A DNA stretch of 64,000 nt from Pantoea sp. At-9b (GTDB lineage Bacteria; Pseudomonadota; Gammaproteobacteria; Enterobacterales; Enterobacteriaceae), in NCBI RefSeq assembly GCF_000175935.2, contig NC_014837.1:1612001-1676000 (forward strand). Reading direction: 5' to 3'. Shown here one piece after another: positions 10,364-19,432 of the stretch. The notes under the pieces were generated by a model that was not told the DNA's origin, did no database searches, and saw only the letters and a program-made list of their open reading frames with translations. A program made the translations under genes and the position numbers. Each line of letters starts with the position of its first letter. Position 1 is the stretch's first letter.

Positions 10364-11419
10364 ATGCCAGTGTTACACAACCTTGTTTCCAATAAAGAGC
10401 TGAAGGCACGCATGTTGGCTGAAACCGAGCCGCGCACTACAGTCTCTTTTTATAAATACTTCCAGATTGCCGAACCGCAGGCATTTCGTGATGCGCTATA
10501 CATCGGGTTAACCCAACTCAAGGTATTTGGCCGTGTCTATGTTGCCCATGAAGGCATCAATGCGCAGATCAGCGTCCCCGCCAGCCAGTATGAAAGCATG
10601 AAGGCTTTTCTCTATGGCTTTGATCCAGCACTGAACAATCTGCGTATGAACATCGCGCTGGATGATGATGGGAAGTCATTCTGGGTGTTGCGCCTGAAAG
10701 TGCGCGATCGCATCGTGGCTGACGGTATTGAAGACAACAGCTTTGATGCCAGCGACGTGGGTAACTATCTGAAAGCCGCCGACGTCAACGCGATGCTGGA
10801 CGATCCGAATGCGGTGTTTGTCGATATGCGTAACCACTATGAATTTGAAGTGGGGCATTTTGATAACGCGCTGGAAGTGCCTGCTGATACTTTCCGCGAT
10901 CAGCTGCCGATGGCGGTTGATATGTTGCAAGATCAGAAAGATAAAAAAATCGTCATGTATTGTACCGGCGGCATTCGTTGCGAAAAAGCCAGTGCATGGA
11001 TGAAACACAACGGCTTTGATGATGTTTATCACATTGAAGGCGGCATCATTGAATATACCCGCCGGGCGCGTGAGCAGGGCTTACCGGTGCGTTTCAAAGG
11101 CAAAAACTTTGTCTTTGACGAGCGCATGGGTGAACGTATTTCCGATGATGTGCTGTCAAACTGCCATCAGTGTGGTGCTCCCTGTGACACGCACACCAAC
11201 TGCGTCAATGACGGCTGCCATCTGCTGTTTATTCAGTGCCCAAGCTGTGCCGAGAAATTCCACAATTGTTGCAGCCCGATCTGCATGGAAGAGTCTACGT
11301 TGTCACCCGAAGAACAGCGCGCACGTCGTGCTGGTCGGGAAAATGGCAACAAAGTCTTCAATAAATCACGTGGTTTGCTCAACATGACCATGGCGATTCC
11401 GCTGCCAGAGAAGAAATAA
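10364..11419 (+). CDS. trhO: tRNA uridine(34) hydroxylase
   Basis: TrhO (YceA) hydroxylates uridine 34 in the anticodon of several tRNAs, an oxygen-dependent route to ho5U. The 351-residue protein has an N-terminal acylphosphatase-like domain, a rhodanese domain with active-site loop [10 protein letters not shown] (C200), and a C-terminal Cys-rich segment ([26 protein letters not shown]) likely to bind metal. The open frame extends upstream to 10253, but the start is set at ATG 10364. There the product begins MPVLHN as in E. coli (350 residues) and has AGGAAC 9 bases ahead. Confidence 0.95.
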   Translation: MPVLHNLVSNKELKARMLAETEPRTTVSFYKYFQIAEPQAFRDALYIGLTQLKVFGRVYVAHEGINAQISVPASQYESMKAFLYGFDPALNNLRMNIALDDDGKSFWVLRLKVRDRIVADGIEDNSFDASDVGNYLKAADVNAMLDDPNAVFVDMRNHYEFEVGHFDNALEVPADTFRDQLPMAVDMLQDQKDKKIVMYCTGGIRCEKASAWMKHNGFDDVYHIEGGIIEYTRRAREQGLPVRFKGKNFVFDERMGERISDDVLSNCHQCGAPCDTHTNCVNDGCHLLFIQCPSCAEKFHNCCSPICMEESTLSPEEQRARRAGRENGNKVFNKSRGLLNMTMAIPLPEKK

Positions 11420-11425
11420 CACCTT

Positions 11426-11453
11426 GGGCAGCCTGGTGTGTTGCAGGCTGCCC
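11426..11453. terminator. Hairpin between convergent trhO and yceI
   Basis: Stem GGGCAGCCT / AGGCTGCCC (9 bp, 10-base loop) sits between the two stop codons. Neither strand has a T run, so it is probably a shared 3'-end structure rather than a strong intrinsic terminator. Confidence 0.45.
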
Positions 11454-11458
11454 CTGTG

Positions 11459-12034
11459 TTACTGACGAACCCCTTCGACTGAAATAATCAGTTCAGCTTT
11501 TTGCGATGCGGGCCCCAGGTCCTTGCTGATATTGAACGCCTTCAGCACGATTTCACCCGTGGCTTCAAAGCCAGCGCGATAGCCACCCCACGGATCTTTC
11601 CCTTCACCAATCAACTGCGCATCCAGCGTAATCGGTTTGGTCACGCCATTGAGCGTCAGATCGCCGGTGATTTTATAGTGATCCCCCTCTTTCTTGACTG
11701 CGGTAGAGGCAAAAGTGGCCTGCGGGAATTTGTCCGTGTTGAGGAAGTCCGCACTGCGCAGGTGTTTATCACGCTCAGCATGATTGGTATCCAGGCTATT
11801 GGTATTCAGGGTGACATTGACTTTATCGGCTGCCGGATTGGCTTCATCAAAGGTAAAACTGCCGTCGAAATCCTTAAAGCTGCCATACAGCCAGCTATAG
11901 CCCAGGTGTTGGATCCGGAACTGGACGAAGGCGTGTTGCCCCTGTTTATCGAACTTGTAGTCTGCGGCATTGGCCGTCAGGCTGGCAGCCAGTAAGCCAG
12001 CACCGGAGAGCATCAGCAGGGTTTTCTTTAGCAT
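11459..12034 (-). CDS. yceI: YceI family periplasmic protein
   Basis: This 191-residue protein has an N-terminal signal peptide ending ANA-AD and a single YceI domain. That fold is a lipocalin-like beta barrel that binds isoprenoid or fatty ligands in homologues. Blocks [34 protein letters not shown] and [10 protein letters not shown] match E. coli YceI, which is induced by high pH and osmolarity. Its physiological role is not settled. It lies 1 base downstream of yceJ and is certainly co-transcribed with it. Confidence 0.93.
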   Translation of the reverse strand: MLKKTLLMLSGAGLLAASLTANAADYKFDKQGQHAFVQFRIQHLGYSWLYGSFKDFDGSFTFDEANPAADKVNVTLNTNSLDTNHAERDKHLRSADFLNTDKFPQATFASTAVKKEGDHYKITGDLTLNGVTKPITLDAQLIGEGKDPWGGYRAGFEATGEIVLKAFNISKDLGPASQKAELIISVEGVRQ

Positions 12035-12035
12035 G

Positions 12036-12608
12036 TCACTTTTCCTTTTCAGAGGTTAACGGGATGCGGCAACCCAGCATCCTTTGCAGCGTGATATCAC
12101 GATCAATAAAGTGGTGTTTTAGCGCGGCAAGGCCGTGCAATAGCGACAGCACGACCACTGCCCAGGCGAGCCAGAGATGAATATCACCCGCCATATCGGC
12201 CTGCTCTGCTGCACCGGCAACCAGCGCGGGCACCTCAAACCAGCCAAATAGCGAGACCGGCTTACCATCAGCGGTGGAGATCAGGTAGCCGCTGACTAAA
12301 ATGGCCAGCAGCAGGCTGTACAACAGCCAGTGAGCGGCAATGGCTGCCAACCTGACAGGGGTGGAATAGCTACTCAGCGGTGCGGGAGGAGGGGAAAACA
12401 CGCGCCACATTAAGCGCAGCAGCAGGGCCGCAAATAACAGGATGCCGATACTTTTGTGAATTTCGGGTGCGCTGTGATACCAATTGTCGTAGTAACCGAG
12501 TCCGACCATCCACAGACCGAGCGCGAACATGCCATAAATGGCGAGCGCCATTAGCCAGTGTAATAAGATAGATATCAAACCAAAATGCTGTGGGGAATTT
12601 CGCCACAT
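12036..12608 (-). CDS. yceJ: Cytochrome b561 family protein YceJ
   Basis: This four-helix inner-membrane haem b protein is about 190 residues long. Conserved His residues in [10 protein letters not shown], near [16 protein letters not shown] and [12 protein letters not shown] are the likely haem ligands. The frame extends to a TTG at 12641, but ATG 12608 gives the start [10 protein letters not shown] that aligns with E. coli and has AGGA upstream. Pairing with yceI suggests a small redox-linked periplasmic module. The electron donor and acceptor are unknown. Confidence 0.92.
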   Translation of the reverse strand: MWRNSPQHFGLISILLHWLMALAIYGMFALGLWMVGLGYYDNWYHSAPEIHKSIGILLFAALLLRLMWRVFSPPPAPLSSYSTPVRLAAIAAHWLLYSLLLAILVSGYLISTADGKPVSLFGWFEVPALVAGAAEQADMAGDIHLWLAWAVVVLSLLHGLAALKHHFIDRDITLQRMLGCRIPLTSEKEK

Positions 12609-12870
12609 GATCGGTAAATCCTGTACGGAAATAACTGGCAATCAGCATCCATATATTGAAATATAAAATCAATCATCCTTACTTTTCTATAAACTGCGCA
12701 ATAACTATTCGGGATTTATGGCGGATTTTGCGCATGGCGCTCAGAATTATTGAATAACTACGCAGGAGCGTCAGGGGAATAACGCGTTGAAATTAATTAC
12801 TACACTTTTTGCGCTGTGATTTAAGCCGCTAATTAAATGTTTGTGAGTTTATGTCATGGAGTGTCAGCAT

Positions 12871-12895
12871 GGCCGTTACCACAGGGGTAACGGCC
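12871..12895 (-). terminator. Hairpin downstream of solA
   Basis: A 10-bp perfect stem GGCCGTTACC / GGTAACGGCC with a 5-base loop lies 8 bases after the solA stop. No T run follows on the solA strand. The rest of the 262-bp gap up to yceJ is AT-rich and must hold the yceJI promoter. Confidence 0.5.
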
Positions 12896-12903
12896 AGGGC
12901 TGA

Positions 12904-14019
12904 TCAGGCAAAACGTGTCAGTGAGAACGGGGTAATATCAAAAGAAAAAGGTTTGTCTTGGGCAAATTCACTGGCCAGTTCACCCAGCACGCTGGCGAAT
13001 TTAAAACCATGACCACTTAGCCCGGTGATGATTAAACGGTTTGGCTCACCTGGTAGGGTATCGATGATAAAATCCTCGTCAGGCGTGTTGTCATAACTAC
13101 AGGCTTCGCCATGCAAACAAACGCTCACCCCGGGCAGAAACTGGCGCAAAAAGCGGAAGGCTTCGCTACCATCGGCGGCAACACTGCCGAACGGCTTGCG
13201 ATCTGCCGGTGTCTGCATAACCTGACCACCGTCATGACGACCGACTTTGAGCGCATTATTGTCAGCCGGGAAGCCATAGAAGTGGCTGCCGTCGGTCATC
13301 TCCACGGTAAAGCCGGGAAACTGGTTGTTTTCACTGTAACGGCCATCCGCCTGATGCCAGGCAAACACTTTACGCACCGGCGTCACCGGTAAATCCGCCA
13401 CCAGTTGGCTGACCCAGGTACCGGCGCTGACCAGCAGTTTACGGGCGCGAAATACCCCTTCACTGGTCGTCACCTGTTGCAGATCGCCATCGCGGCCGAT
13501 TGCCGTCACCGGACAGTTAAACAGTTGCGCACAACCCGCCTGTTCCGCCAGTTTCACCCAACTACGTACCGCCTCTTCGCATTTGAGAAAGCCGGAATTT
13601 GGCTCGAATACCCCGATGTAGCCATCAGGCACGGCAAATTGCGGCCAGCGTTTGCGGACTTCATCGGCCTGTAAAATTTTTACATCCAGTTGCCAGACCC
13701 GTGCGCTGTCGATGACGTTTTGAATAAATGTTGAGGAGAGGGGGGCGAGATTGAGAATGCCGCTACGATGCATGATCCGCTCACCGCTGTTACGCTCCAG
13801 CTCATCCCACAAGGTTTGCGCGCGCAGCACCAGCGGAACGTAACGTTCGCCTTCGCCGTAAGCATGACGGATTAAACGGGTTTCACCGTGATGGGTGCCT
13901 TGAGAATGGGGCGGGTGGGCGCTATCGATCATCAATACCGAGAGGCCCGCCTGAGTTGCGTAGTACCCGGCGGCGGCACCGACTGACCCACTGCCGACCA
14001 CAATCAGATCATAAACCAT
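12904..14019 (-). CDS. solA: N-methyl-L-tryptophan oxidase
   Basis: SolA is a monomeric flavoprotein of the sarcosine oxidase family that oxidatively demethylates N-methyl amino acids such as N-methyltryptophan. The 371-residue protein (E. coli 372) starts with the FAD-binding Rossmann motif [13 protein letters not shown]. It contains [21 protein letters not shown] and the covalent-FAD cysteine C307 in [13 protein letters not shown], and ends with [15 protein letters not shown]. It is a single-gene unit transcribed away from bssS. Confidence 0.95.
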   Translation of the reverse strand: MVYDLIVVGSGSVGAAAGYYATQAGLSVLMIDSAHPPHSQGTHHGETRLIRHAYGEGERYVPLVLRAQTLWDELERNSGERIMHRSGILNLAPLSSTFIQNVIDSARVWQLDVKILQADEVRKRWPQFAVPDGYIGVFEPNSGFLKCEEAVRSWVKLAEQAGCAQLFNCPVTAIGRDGDLQQVTTSEGVFRARKLLVSAGTWVSQLVADLPVTPVRKVFAWHQADGRYSENNQFPGFTVEMTDGSHFYGFPADNNALKVGRHDGGQVMQTPADRKPFGSVAADGSEAFRFLRQFLPGVSVCLHGEACSYDNTPDEDFIIDTLPGEPNRLIITGLSGHGFKFASVLGELASEFAQDKPFSFDITPFSLTRFA

Positions 14020-14081
14020 ATGACATCACTCCTGAAAAACGCTGAACTTTTTCAGCAGCATATCAAAAGAGTGCTCCCATG

Positions 14082-14104
14082 AAAAAGGCACCCTTGAGGG
14101 TGCC
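14082..14104 (-). terminator. Intrinsic terminator of bssS
   Basis: Read on the minus strand, GGCACCC-TCAA-GGGTGCC is followed by TTTTTC, a standard intrinsic terminator 22 bases past the bssS stop. Confidence 0.85.
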
Positions 14105-14125
14105 CCTTACACGCGATGCCAGAGA

Positions 14126-14380
14126 TTAATGCTTTTGATTATCACGTAGGTATTGCTCTGTGGACTCAATTTTCGCAATGCCAGCTTCGAGTATCGAGAT
14201 AAACTGTCGGGCCACATCCGTGGTCAGCCAGTAGGTAGGGCCAACATCAGCTTCTTCTTCTTTCTGGTCCTGCGATGATAGCGAGTGCAGGCGAATCATC
14301 ATGGCGTCATAGCTGTCAACGGTGCTAATGTCCCATCCCACTAATGGATGAGTCTGAATGACGTCTTTATTTCTGTCCAT
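14126..14380 (-). CDS. bssS: Biofilm formation regulator BssS
   Basis: This small cytosolic protein of 84 residues, the same length as in E. coli, modulates biofilm formation and the response to indole and AI-2 in that species. Conserved blocks are VIQTHPLVGWDISTVDSYDA and WLTTDVARQFISILEAGIAKIES. The frame runs upstream to 14446. ATG 14380 is clearly the start because it follows AGGAGG at ideal spacing and matches the family N-terminus. Confidence 0.94.
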   Translation of the reverse strand: MDRNKDVIQTHPLVGWDISTVDSYDAMMIRLHSLSSQDQKEEEADVGPTYWLTTDVARQFISILEAGIAKIESTEQYLRDNQKH

Positions 14381-14668
14381 TATAACCTCCTTTTTACTCG
14401 TTAAACGAAGTGCTTCTTGAGGTTCAATGCGGCTGTTCTTGCACAAGCGAGATAATTATAACATGAAACGAACGGTACAATAGTTAAAAAATGTGGTGGT
14501 GAAAAAAAACACAAAATAAATGCTTTTGAGATGCGTCTTTTTAAAAATAATAACACACCTGCACGTGTGGGTATTTATCCCCGCGACCCATGGCCGACGC
14601 TTAAGAGATTATCGGCAGCAATGTTGCCTGGCTTTAGGAAAACTCTTGAGCCGATAAAAACTGTGAAG

Positions 14669-14938
14669 TTAGCCCTTTTCCTGGCCCTGAAGGCTGCCCA
14701 CGCACTTCTGGATCTCTTCGGCCAGACGGGCAAATTGCTGCTGTAACTGCTCGTCATGGTTCTGGTTTTGCGCTTCAAGCGTCAGATTGTGGACCAGTAG
14801 CTGGCTGGCGCGATCGTCCAGACAAAAGGTCAGATTGGCAAAGGCATTTTCCAGCACGGTTAAGCGGCGTTGCTGCTCACTGATTAATGCCAGCAGCTCG
14901 CCAAACGTCATTGCCTCTTCCGGTTTATCGTGAGTCAT
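14669..14938 (-). CDS. Small predicted coiled-coil protein of unknown function
   Basis: The 89-residue product is rich in Glu, Gln and Leu. A first helix (MTFGELLALISEQQRRLTVLE) and a second (LTLEAQNQNHDEQLQQQFARLAEEIQK) show heptad-like spacing, suggesting a short alpha-helical hairpin or coiled coil. There is no signal peptide or membrane segment. An AGGAG site lies 9 bases before ATG 14938. The gene has no counterpart between bssS and dinI in E. coli, and I do not recognise its family. Confidence 0.7.
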   Translation of the reverse strand: MTHDKPEEAMTFGELLALISEQQRRLTVLENAFANLTFCLDDRASQLLVHNLTLEAQNQNHDEQLQQQFARLAEEIQKCVGSLQGQEKG

Positions 14939-15034
14939 CTAAAACGTCTCCTGTCAGCATGACGAAGTGCAAGAATAGGGGGATTAAAAATGATTCTAGA
15001 TGCAGAGGCAATGTCTGGCGAGGCGGAAATAAAA

Positions 15035-15061
15035 CAAAAAAGCCGGGTGGCGAAACCCGGC
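15035..15061 (-). terminator. Intrinsic terminator of dinI
   Basis: On the minus strand, stem GCCGGGT / ACCCGGC is followed by TTTTTTG, 20 bases after the dinI stop. Confidence 0.87.
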
Positions 15062-15080
15062 AAAAACTGCGCAGTGGCGG

Positions 15081-15326
15081 TTAATCGGTAATAAACCAGT
15101 CGTCAGCGCTTTCCCAGGTTTCCTGCAAAATATCGCTGATACGTTCGCGATTCTCTTTGCAACCACCAAACACGCTGAGTTGATTGCCGCTGGCATAGCG
15201 GACTTTGACATGATGTTCGTCGTCTGGGAAATCTCGGGAGATGCGGCGGGTAAGCTCTGCGCTTAGCGCATCCAGGGCGCCCGCAGGAAGGGGCTGAGTT
15301 TTTGCTACGGTAATTTCAACACGCAT
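15081..15326 (-). CDS. dinI: DNA damage-inducible protein I
   Basis: DinI binds RecA and stabilises RecA filaments, tuning LexA and UmuD cleavage during the SOS response. The 81-residue product equals the E. coli length. The N-terminal MRVEITVAKTQPLPAGALDAL and the acidic C-terminal helix ISDILQETWESADDWF, which mimics DNA for RecA, are conserved. ATG 15326 is chosen over an upstream GTG because it sits behind a GGAGG at good spacing and matches the family. A LexA box overlaps the promoter region. Confidence 0.95.
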   Translation of the reverse strand: MRVEITVAKTQPLPAGALDALSAELTRRISRDFPDDEHHVKVRYASGNQLSVFGGCKENRERISDILQETWESADDWFITD

Positions 15327-15347
15327 AAACACCTCCGGAATAATATA

Positions 15348-15363
15348 CTGGTTATTTGTACAG
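15348..15363 (-). promoter_or_regulatory. LexA box upstream of dinI
   Basis: CTGGTTATTTGTACAG has the CTG-N10-CAG form of the enterobacterial SOS box with AT-rich centre and a TACTG...CAGTA extension on both sides. It lies 21 bases upstream of the dinI start codon, where LexA would block transcription. Confidence 0.9.
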
Positions 15364-15394
15364 TATAATTATCCCGAAGGCAAGCAACAAAATA

Positions 15395-16441
15395 TTAGTC
15401 GATAACGCGCCAGTTGAGTGTCTCACCGGCGAGGAACGGCACCAGCGTATCATCGGCGACCGCAACGGTCTGCTCAACGGTCCACGGCTCACGTACCAGC
15501 GTCAGCGTCCCTTCATTCAGCGGTAAACCATAGAAGTTCGGACCATTTTCAGAACAGAATGCTTCAAAGTGCTGCAACGCATCCAGTTCTTCAAACACCG
15601 TGGCGTAGGCCGGTAACGATGTCGGTGCGTTGAATACCCCGGCACAGCCACAGCTGGCTTCTTTCAGATGACGCAAATGCGGCGCAGTGTCCGTCCCCAG
15701 GAACACACGACGGTTGCCGCTGGCGACCAGTTTACGCAGCGCCTCCTGATGGATATTGCGCTTCAGGATCGGCAGGCAATACAGGTGAGGGCGCACACCG
15801 CCCACCAGCATATGATTACGGTTAAACATCAGATGCTGTGGTGTGATCGTCGCGCCCAGCCGTTCATTCCCGGCAGCGAGGTAGTCGGCGGCTTCTTTGG
15901 TGGTGATATGCTCCATCACCACTTTCAGGCCAGGGAATTGCTGGCGCAACGGCTCCAGCACGGTTTCGATAAAACGTGCTTCGCGGTCAAAAATATCGAT
16001 GTGGGAATCGGTTACCTCACCGTGCACCAGCATCGGCATGCCGATGTCCTGCATGCGCTCCAGCACACGGGCGATGGAAGCGATATTGGTTACGCCATGA
16101 CTGGAGTTGGTCGTGGCGTGGGCCGGGTACAGTTTGGCGGCAGTAAACACCCCGGCGCGAAAGCCTTGTTCTATCTCATCGGGATCGAGAGAGTCGGTCA
16201 GGTAGCAGGTCATCAACGGGGTAAAGGCATGTTCTGCGGGCAGCGCGGCGAGGATACGATCGCGATAGGCCATCGCTGCGGCAACGCTGGTAACCGGCGG
16301 AACCAGGTTTGGCATGACAATCGCACGACCATTCACCGCACTGGTGTAAGGCAACACGGCCTGAAGCATCGCGCCATCGCGCAGATGGATATGCCAGTCG
16401 TCAGGGCGGCGAATCGTGATTTGCTGGGGTTGGGCTGTCAT
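15395..16441 (-). CDS. pyrC: Dihydroorotase
   Basis: PyrC catalyses the reversible cyclisation of N-carbamoyl-aspartate to dihydroorotate, step three of pyrimidine synthesis. The 348 residues equal the E. coli length. The zinc ligands appear in DWHIHLRDG, the carboxylated lysine in FTAAKLYPA, and the later ligands in [10 protein letters not shown] and LGTDTAPH. The leader contains a PurR-like box and a possible hairpin over the ribosome-binding site. These are the two control elements known for enterobacterial pyrC. Confidence 0.97.
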   Translation of the reverse strand: MTAQPQQITIRRPDDWHIHLRDGAMLQAVLPYTSAVNGRAIVMPNLVPPVTSVAAAMAYRDRILAALPAEHAFTPLMTCYLTDSLDPDEIEQGFRAGVFTAAKLYPAHATTNSSHGVTNIASIARVLERMQDIGMPMLVHGEVTDSHIDIFDREARFIETVLEPLRQQFPGLKVVMEHITTKEAADYLAAGNERLGATITPQHLMFNRNHMLVGGVRPHLYCLPILKRNIHQEALRKLVASGNRRVFLGTDTAPHLRHLKEASCGCAGVFNAPTSLPAYATVFEELDALQHFEAFCSENGPNFYGLPLNEGTLTLVREPWTVEQTVAVADDTLVPFLAGETLNWRVID

Positions 16442-16449
16442 TCAAAAGG

Positions 16450-16488
16450 CTCCGGCTAGGTAGAAAACGAAAGGCACGTTTAGGCCGG
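16450..16488 (-). promoter_or_regulatory. Possible pyrC leader hairpin over the ribosome-binding site
   Basis: On the pyrC strand CCGGC (16488-16484) can pair with GCCGG (16456-16452), which includes part of the GGAG ribosome-binding sequence 9 bases before the ATG. In E. coli, CTP-dependent start-site choice decides whether such a hairpin forms. Here the stem is only 5 bp with a long loop, so this is a suggestion. Confidence 0.35.
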
Positions 16489-16507
16489 GGAGTAATCATA
16501 AGGGTGT

Positions 16508-16523
16508 GGGCAACCGTTTGCAC
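16508..16523 (-). promoter_or_regulatory. PurR-like operator upstream of pyrC
   Basis: GTGCAAACGGTTGCCC, read on the pyrC strand, keeps the GCAA-n-CG-TTGC core of the PurR consensus ACGCAAACGTTTGCGT (11 of 16 positions). It lies 67 bases upstream of the start codon. E. coli pyrC has a PurR site in the same region. Confidence 0.65.
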
Positions 16524-16541
16524 GGGATTTTGTTGCTGTTT

Positions 16542-16571
16542 TGTCGCGGCGCGATAAATCGCTCCGCGACA
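16542..16571. repeat. Long palindrome, copy 1 of a dispersed palindromic repeat
   Basis: The 14-base arms TGTCGCGGCGCGAT and ATCGCTCCGCGACA flank AA, with one mismatch. A related palindrome with the same GCGCGATAAATCGC centre lies at 62173-62197. It sits in the yceB-pyrC gap and resembles REP-type extragenic palindromes. Confidence 0.6.
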
Positions 16572-16587
16572 TTTCAGGACAAGGAAA

Positions 16588-17151
16588 TTAATCCGTAAAC
16601 GGGATCACCAGCTGACCCGGTTTCACTTCCAGGCCTTTCGCGAATTTTTTCGCCAGCGCTTCGCCTTTGCTACGGTCTTCGCTCAGCACATACGCGGGTT
16701 TTTCATTGAAGTAACGCTTGAGCGACTCATTGAGATAAGGCGTCAGCGTTTTCATGATCGACGCCATTTTTTCCGGTTGCACTTGGGCATCAACAATCTC
16801 CAGATCCTTCAGGTAAATCGCGCCCTGTTGCGCATTGAATACCGGTTGCGCCTTCATTTTTAACTGCATTTCGGCTTGCTGTGGACCAAATAATGAGCTG
16901 ACGTTAATGTTGGCTTTACCCGACAGCGTAATTTTACCCGGTTCTTCACGGCCAATCTGGCTGCTCAAATCCGTCAGCACAATATGCGCATTCACCAGTC
17001 CCGAGACGCCAATATCCTTCTCGAAATTGTTGTGTTTTTGCAGCGCCTGATTAACTTCCTGCTCGCTGATGGTGTATTGCGTCAATTGATTACAGCCGGC
17101 CAGCAGCACGGCAAAAAGCAGGGCCATCAGCCCTGGAAAAGCCTTCTTCAT
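16588..17151 (-). CDS. yceB: YceB family lipoprotein (DUF1439)
   Basis: This 187-residue lipoprotein has signal sequence MKKAFPGLMALLFAVLLAGC and a SYLF/TULIP-like DUF1439 domain, ending VKPGQLVIPF. E. coli YceB has the same size; its role is unknown, although the fold suggests lipid handling at the outer membrane. The open frame extends to 17343, overlapping grxB. The start is set at ATG 17151 behind GAGGAAAG because that gives the lipoprotein signal. Confidence 0.92.
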   Translation of the reverse strand: MKKAFPGLMALLFAVLLAGCNQLTQYTISEQEVNQALQKHNNFEKDIGVSGLVNAHIVLTDLSSQIGREEPGKITLSGKANINVSSLFGPQQAEMQLKMKAQPVFNAQQGAIYLKDLEIVDAQVQPEKMASIMKTLTPYLNESLKRYFNEKPAYVLSEDRSKGEALAKKFAKGLEVKPGQLVIPFTD

Positions 17152-17226
17152 ACTTTCCTCATCCTGAATGATACGGCAAACGTGCCATAGCCTGCCTGAA
17201 TCAGGGGCGAGTGTCACCAGGAGAGA

Positions 17227-17254
17227 GATGAGAAACGTCGCAACGTTTCTCATC
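17227..17254 (-). terminator. Perfect 12-bp hairpin after grxB
   Basis: Arms GATGAGAAACGT and ACGTTTCTCATC pair fully around a CGCA or TGCG loop, 7 bases past the grxB stop. No T run follows, so it may be a Rho-region 3' end, a processing site or a regulator-binding palindrome. Confidence 0.5.
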
Positions 17255-17261
17255 ATAAGGG

Positions 17262-17909
17262 TCAGGCAGCGATAGAAGAGAGCAGATTGACCTGCGTTTG
17301 TTTCGCCATATTGTCCCGATAGGCCGCCACCCGGCTCGGCCATTCGATGCCGGCGACCAGGGTCAGCGAGCGTAACAACGGAAACAAATTGATATCATCT
17401 TCTGACAGTTCACCGTTGACCGCATTGGGTTTGACAATCAATTTGTCCAACTGACGAAGGTCATCATTGATGTTTTTAATCAGACCCGGCGCATGCTTGC
17501 GCAGTTCGCTGAAGTCACCGATGTTGGCCTGCTTTTTCTCCCGGAAATAGTGACGGGCTTCAGGCGTGGCGAATTCGGCAAAAGCCGCGTCGGCGATGCG
17601 GGGCAGCAGGAGTTTATTCACGTAACTGTTCACATGACGTAGCCAGTCAGTAATGGCGGGATTGGCCTTGCCATTCAGCAAGGTTTCGCCATCCTGTTTA
17701 TCCACCAGGCGAACGATATCCATACTTTCTGGCATGGCGCTACCATCGGCTTTTTGCAGGATAGGGGCCATCTTTTGACCAATGAGTTTTTTCGGTGTGT
17801 TCTCGTCGTCGTTTAGCATCACGACCAGTTCAATCGGCAGATTCTTCAGACCAAAAATCATGCGCGCTTTGACGCAGAAAGGGCAGTGATCGTAGATGTA
17901 GAGTTTCAT
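17262..17909 (-). CDS. grxB: Glutaredoxin 2
   Basis: Grx2 is the large, atypical glutaredoxin with a glutathione-S-transferase fold; it reduces disulfides and mixed glutathione disulfides in the cytosol. The length of 215 residues equals E. coli. The N-terminal thioredoxin-like domain has the active site CPFC (C9, C12), where E. coli has CPYC. The rest is the helical GST C domain (LLPRIADAAFAEF...INLFPLLRSLTLVAGIEWP). Confidence 0.95.
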   Translation of the reverse strand: MKLYIYDHCPFCVKARMIFGLKNLPIELVVMLNDDENTPKKLIGQKMAPILQKADGSAMPESMDIVRLVDKQDGETLLNGKANPAITDWLRHVNSYVNKLLLPRIADAAFAEFATPEARHYFREKKQANIGDFSELRKHAPGLIKNINDDLRQLDKLIVKPNAVNGELSEDDINLFPLLRSLTLVAGIEWPSRVAAYRDNMAKQTQVNLLSSIAA

Positions 17910-17930
17910 CCTGTTTCTCCTCGGTTCCCG

Positions 17931-17953
17931 GGGTGACCGACGTCACCCTTTTT
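17931..17953 (+). terminator. Terminator-like hairpin on the plus strand between mdtH and grxB
   Basis: GGGTGAC-CGAC-GTCACCC followed by TTTTT reads as an intrinsic terminator only on the plus strand, opposite to both flanking genes. It would stop antisense transcripts leaving grxB. Confidence 0.4.
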
Positions 17954-17982
17954 ACAGACGTGCGGGAAGTATGGGAGAGAAA

Positions 17983-19185
17983 TCAGCTGCTGTACAACGC
18001 TGGGGCCACCGAGCGTGGCTGAAACTGCCACCACAATGCCAGTAGCGTCACGCTACCCACCGCGCTGAGCAACATCCACGGCAACTCCGGTAACGACAGT
18101 TGCTGGCCGACATCAAACATCCAGCCACCGCCGGAGTAACCAATCAGACCACCGATCGCCAGCCCGAGACGGCTGAACCCCATGTAGCTGCCACGGGCGC
18201 GTGGGCTGGCAAGCGAAGCACTCAGGGTTTCGCGTGCCGGTTCGGCAATGATCGAGCCGAGGTAGAACACCGCAATCAGGAAAAACAGCGACGGCAGGGT
18301 AGATGTCAGGCCCACCGGCAGCAGACTGATGGTCATCAGAAACAGCCCTGCCATCAGGCGAGTTTCCAGCCGGAAACGTTTCTCGCTCCAGCGTGCCAAC
18401 GGATACAGCAGACTCAGCGAGAGCAACGCTTCAATGGCATACATCCATTTCACCGCCGCAGGTGCGCCCGCGACCTGATTCACCATCACCGGCAGCATCA
18501 GCATTACCTGCACCGCGAGGATGTAATAGCCGGTCAGCGTCAGTACATACAGGCGAAAACGCTTGTCCTGCCAGACACGATGCATGCCTTCGCGCATCGC
18601 GATACGTTCAGTGGAGATGCGCCAGGCCGGTAACCAAATCGCATTGAATAATGCCGCGCTGACGAATACCGCCGCGCCGACCCAACACACCAGCCGGAAG
18701 TCCCACGCCAGTAACCAGCTGCCGATCAGCGCGCCCAATACCGCACCCGCGCTGTCCTGCATCATCAGCAGGGAGAAGAAGCGGCCACGTTCGCGGGCAC
18801 GCACCAGTTTCACCACCATCGCGCTGCGCGGGGGATCGAACAAGGTGCCGCCCAGGCCCGATAGCAGGCAGGCCAGCCACAGCAACCAGGGTTCATGCGC
18901 CAGCGCCATACAGGCAAAACCGGCCGCGCGCATCAGCATGCCGGTGACGATCAACGGACGCGCGCCAAAACGGTCGGCGATCGCCCCACCAAAAATGCCC
19001 AAGCCCTGCTGTACAAATTGACGCAGGCCGAGCGCAATCCCGACCATCAGCGCGGCCCAGCCGAGTTGTTCGACAAAGTGAATAGAGATGAGAGGAAATA
19101 CGACAAAAAATCCTAACACCACCAACATGTTATCTACTAATAAAAATGTTTTACCGAGGCGTCGTGCCCGCGCAACCCGAGACAT
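17983..19185 (-). CDS. mdtH: Multidrug efflux MFS transporter MdtH
   Basis: This 400-residue inner-membrane protein has twelve predicted helices and is a major-facilitator drug/proton antiporter; E. coli MdtH (402) gives resistance to norfloxacin and enoxacin when overexpressed. The MFS motif A-like loop appears as [15 protein letters not shown] after helix 2, and [20 protein letters not shown] lies in the middle of the N-half. It is the only Mdt-type pump in this block, since mdtG is missing from its usual place. Confidence 0.95.
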   Translation of the reverse strand: MSRVARARRLGKTFLLVDNMLVVLGFFVVFPLISIHFVEQLGWAALMVGIALGLRQFVQQGLGIFGGAIADRFGARPLIVTGMLMRAAGFACMALAHEPWLLWLACLLSGLGGTLFDPPRSAMVVKLVRARERGRFFSLLMMQDSAGAVLGALIGSWLLAWDFRLVCWVGAAVFVSAALFNAIWLPAWRISTERIAMREGMHRVWQDKRFRLYVLTLTGYYILAVQVMLMLPVMVNQVAGAPAAVKWMYAIEALLSLSLLYPLARWSEKRFRLETRLMAGLFLMTISLLPVGLTSTLPSLFFLIAVFYLGSIIAEPARETLSASLASPRARGSYMGFSRLGLAIGGLIGYSGGGWMFDVGQQLSLPELPWMLLSAVGSVTLLALWWQFQPRSVAPALYSS

Positions 19186-19432
19186 GCTTAATCCTGAGCA
19201 AGGTGGAGAGGAGAAAAGAGACCAGATGGTCTATTTTCTGCCTGTGCTGGCAGGAAAAACAGGATTATCAGGATGATATTTTTTCATCGAATCGGTAAAG
19301 AAATTAATCCTGGACAAGGATGAATACCTGAGCGCGGGAAACGGTGTTTTACCGCAGGCAGGGTGGCGGTTATAGTGAGATATAACGCCGATGGCGTACT
19401 TCCTTCTTAAGTCTTGGATTTCAGGAGTCAAG

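Noticed and set aside
12871..12895. The strong solA hairpin as a mobile element end
   Set aside because: No second copy is seen in the window and its position just after the stop codon fits a transcript end.
15668..16459. 263-residue plus-strand frame inside pyrC
   Set aside because: It is antisense to dihydroorotase. The His- and Gln-rich composition is typical of a shadow frame.
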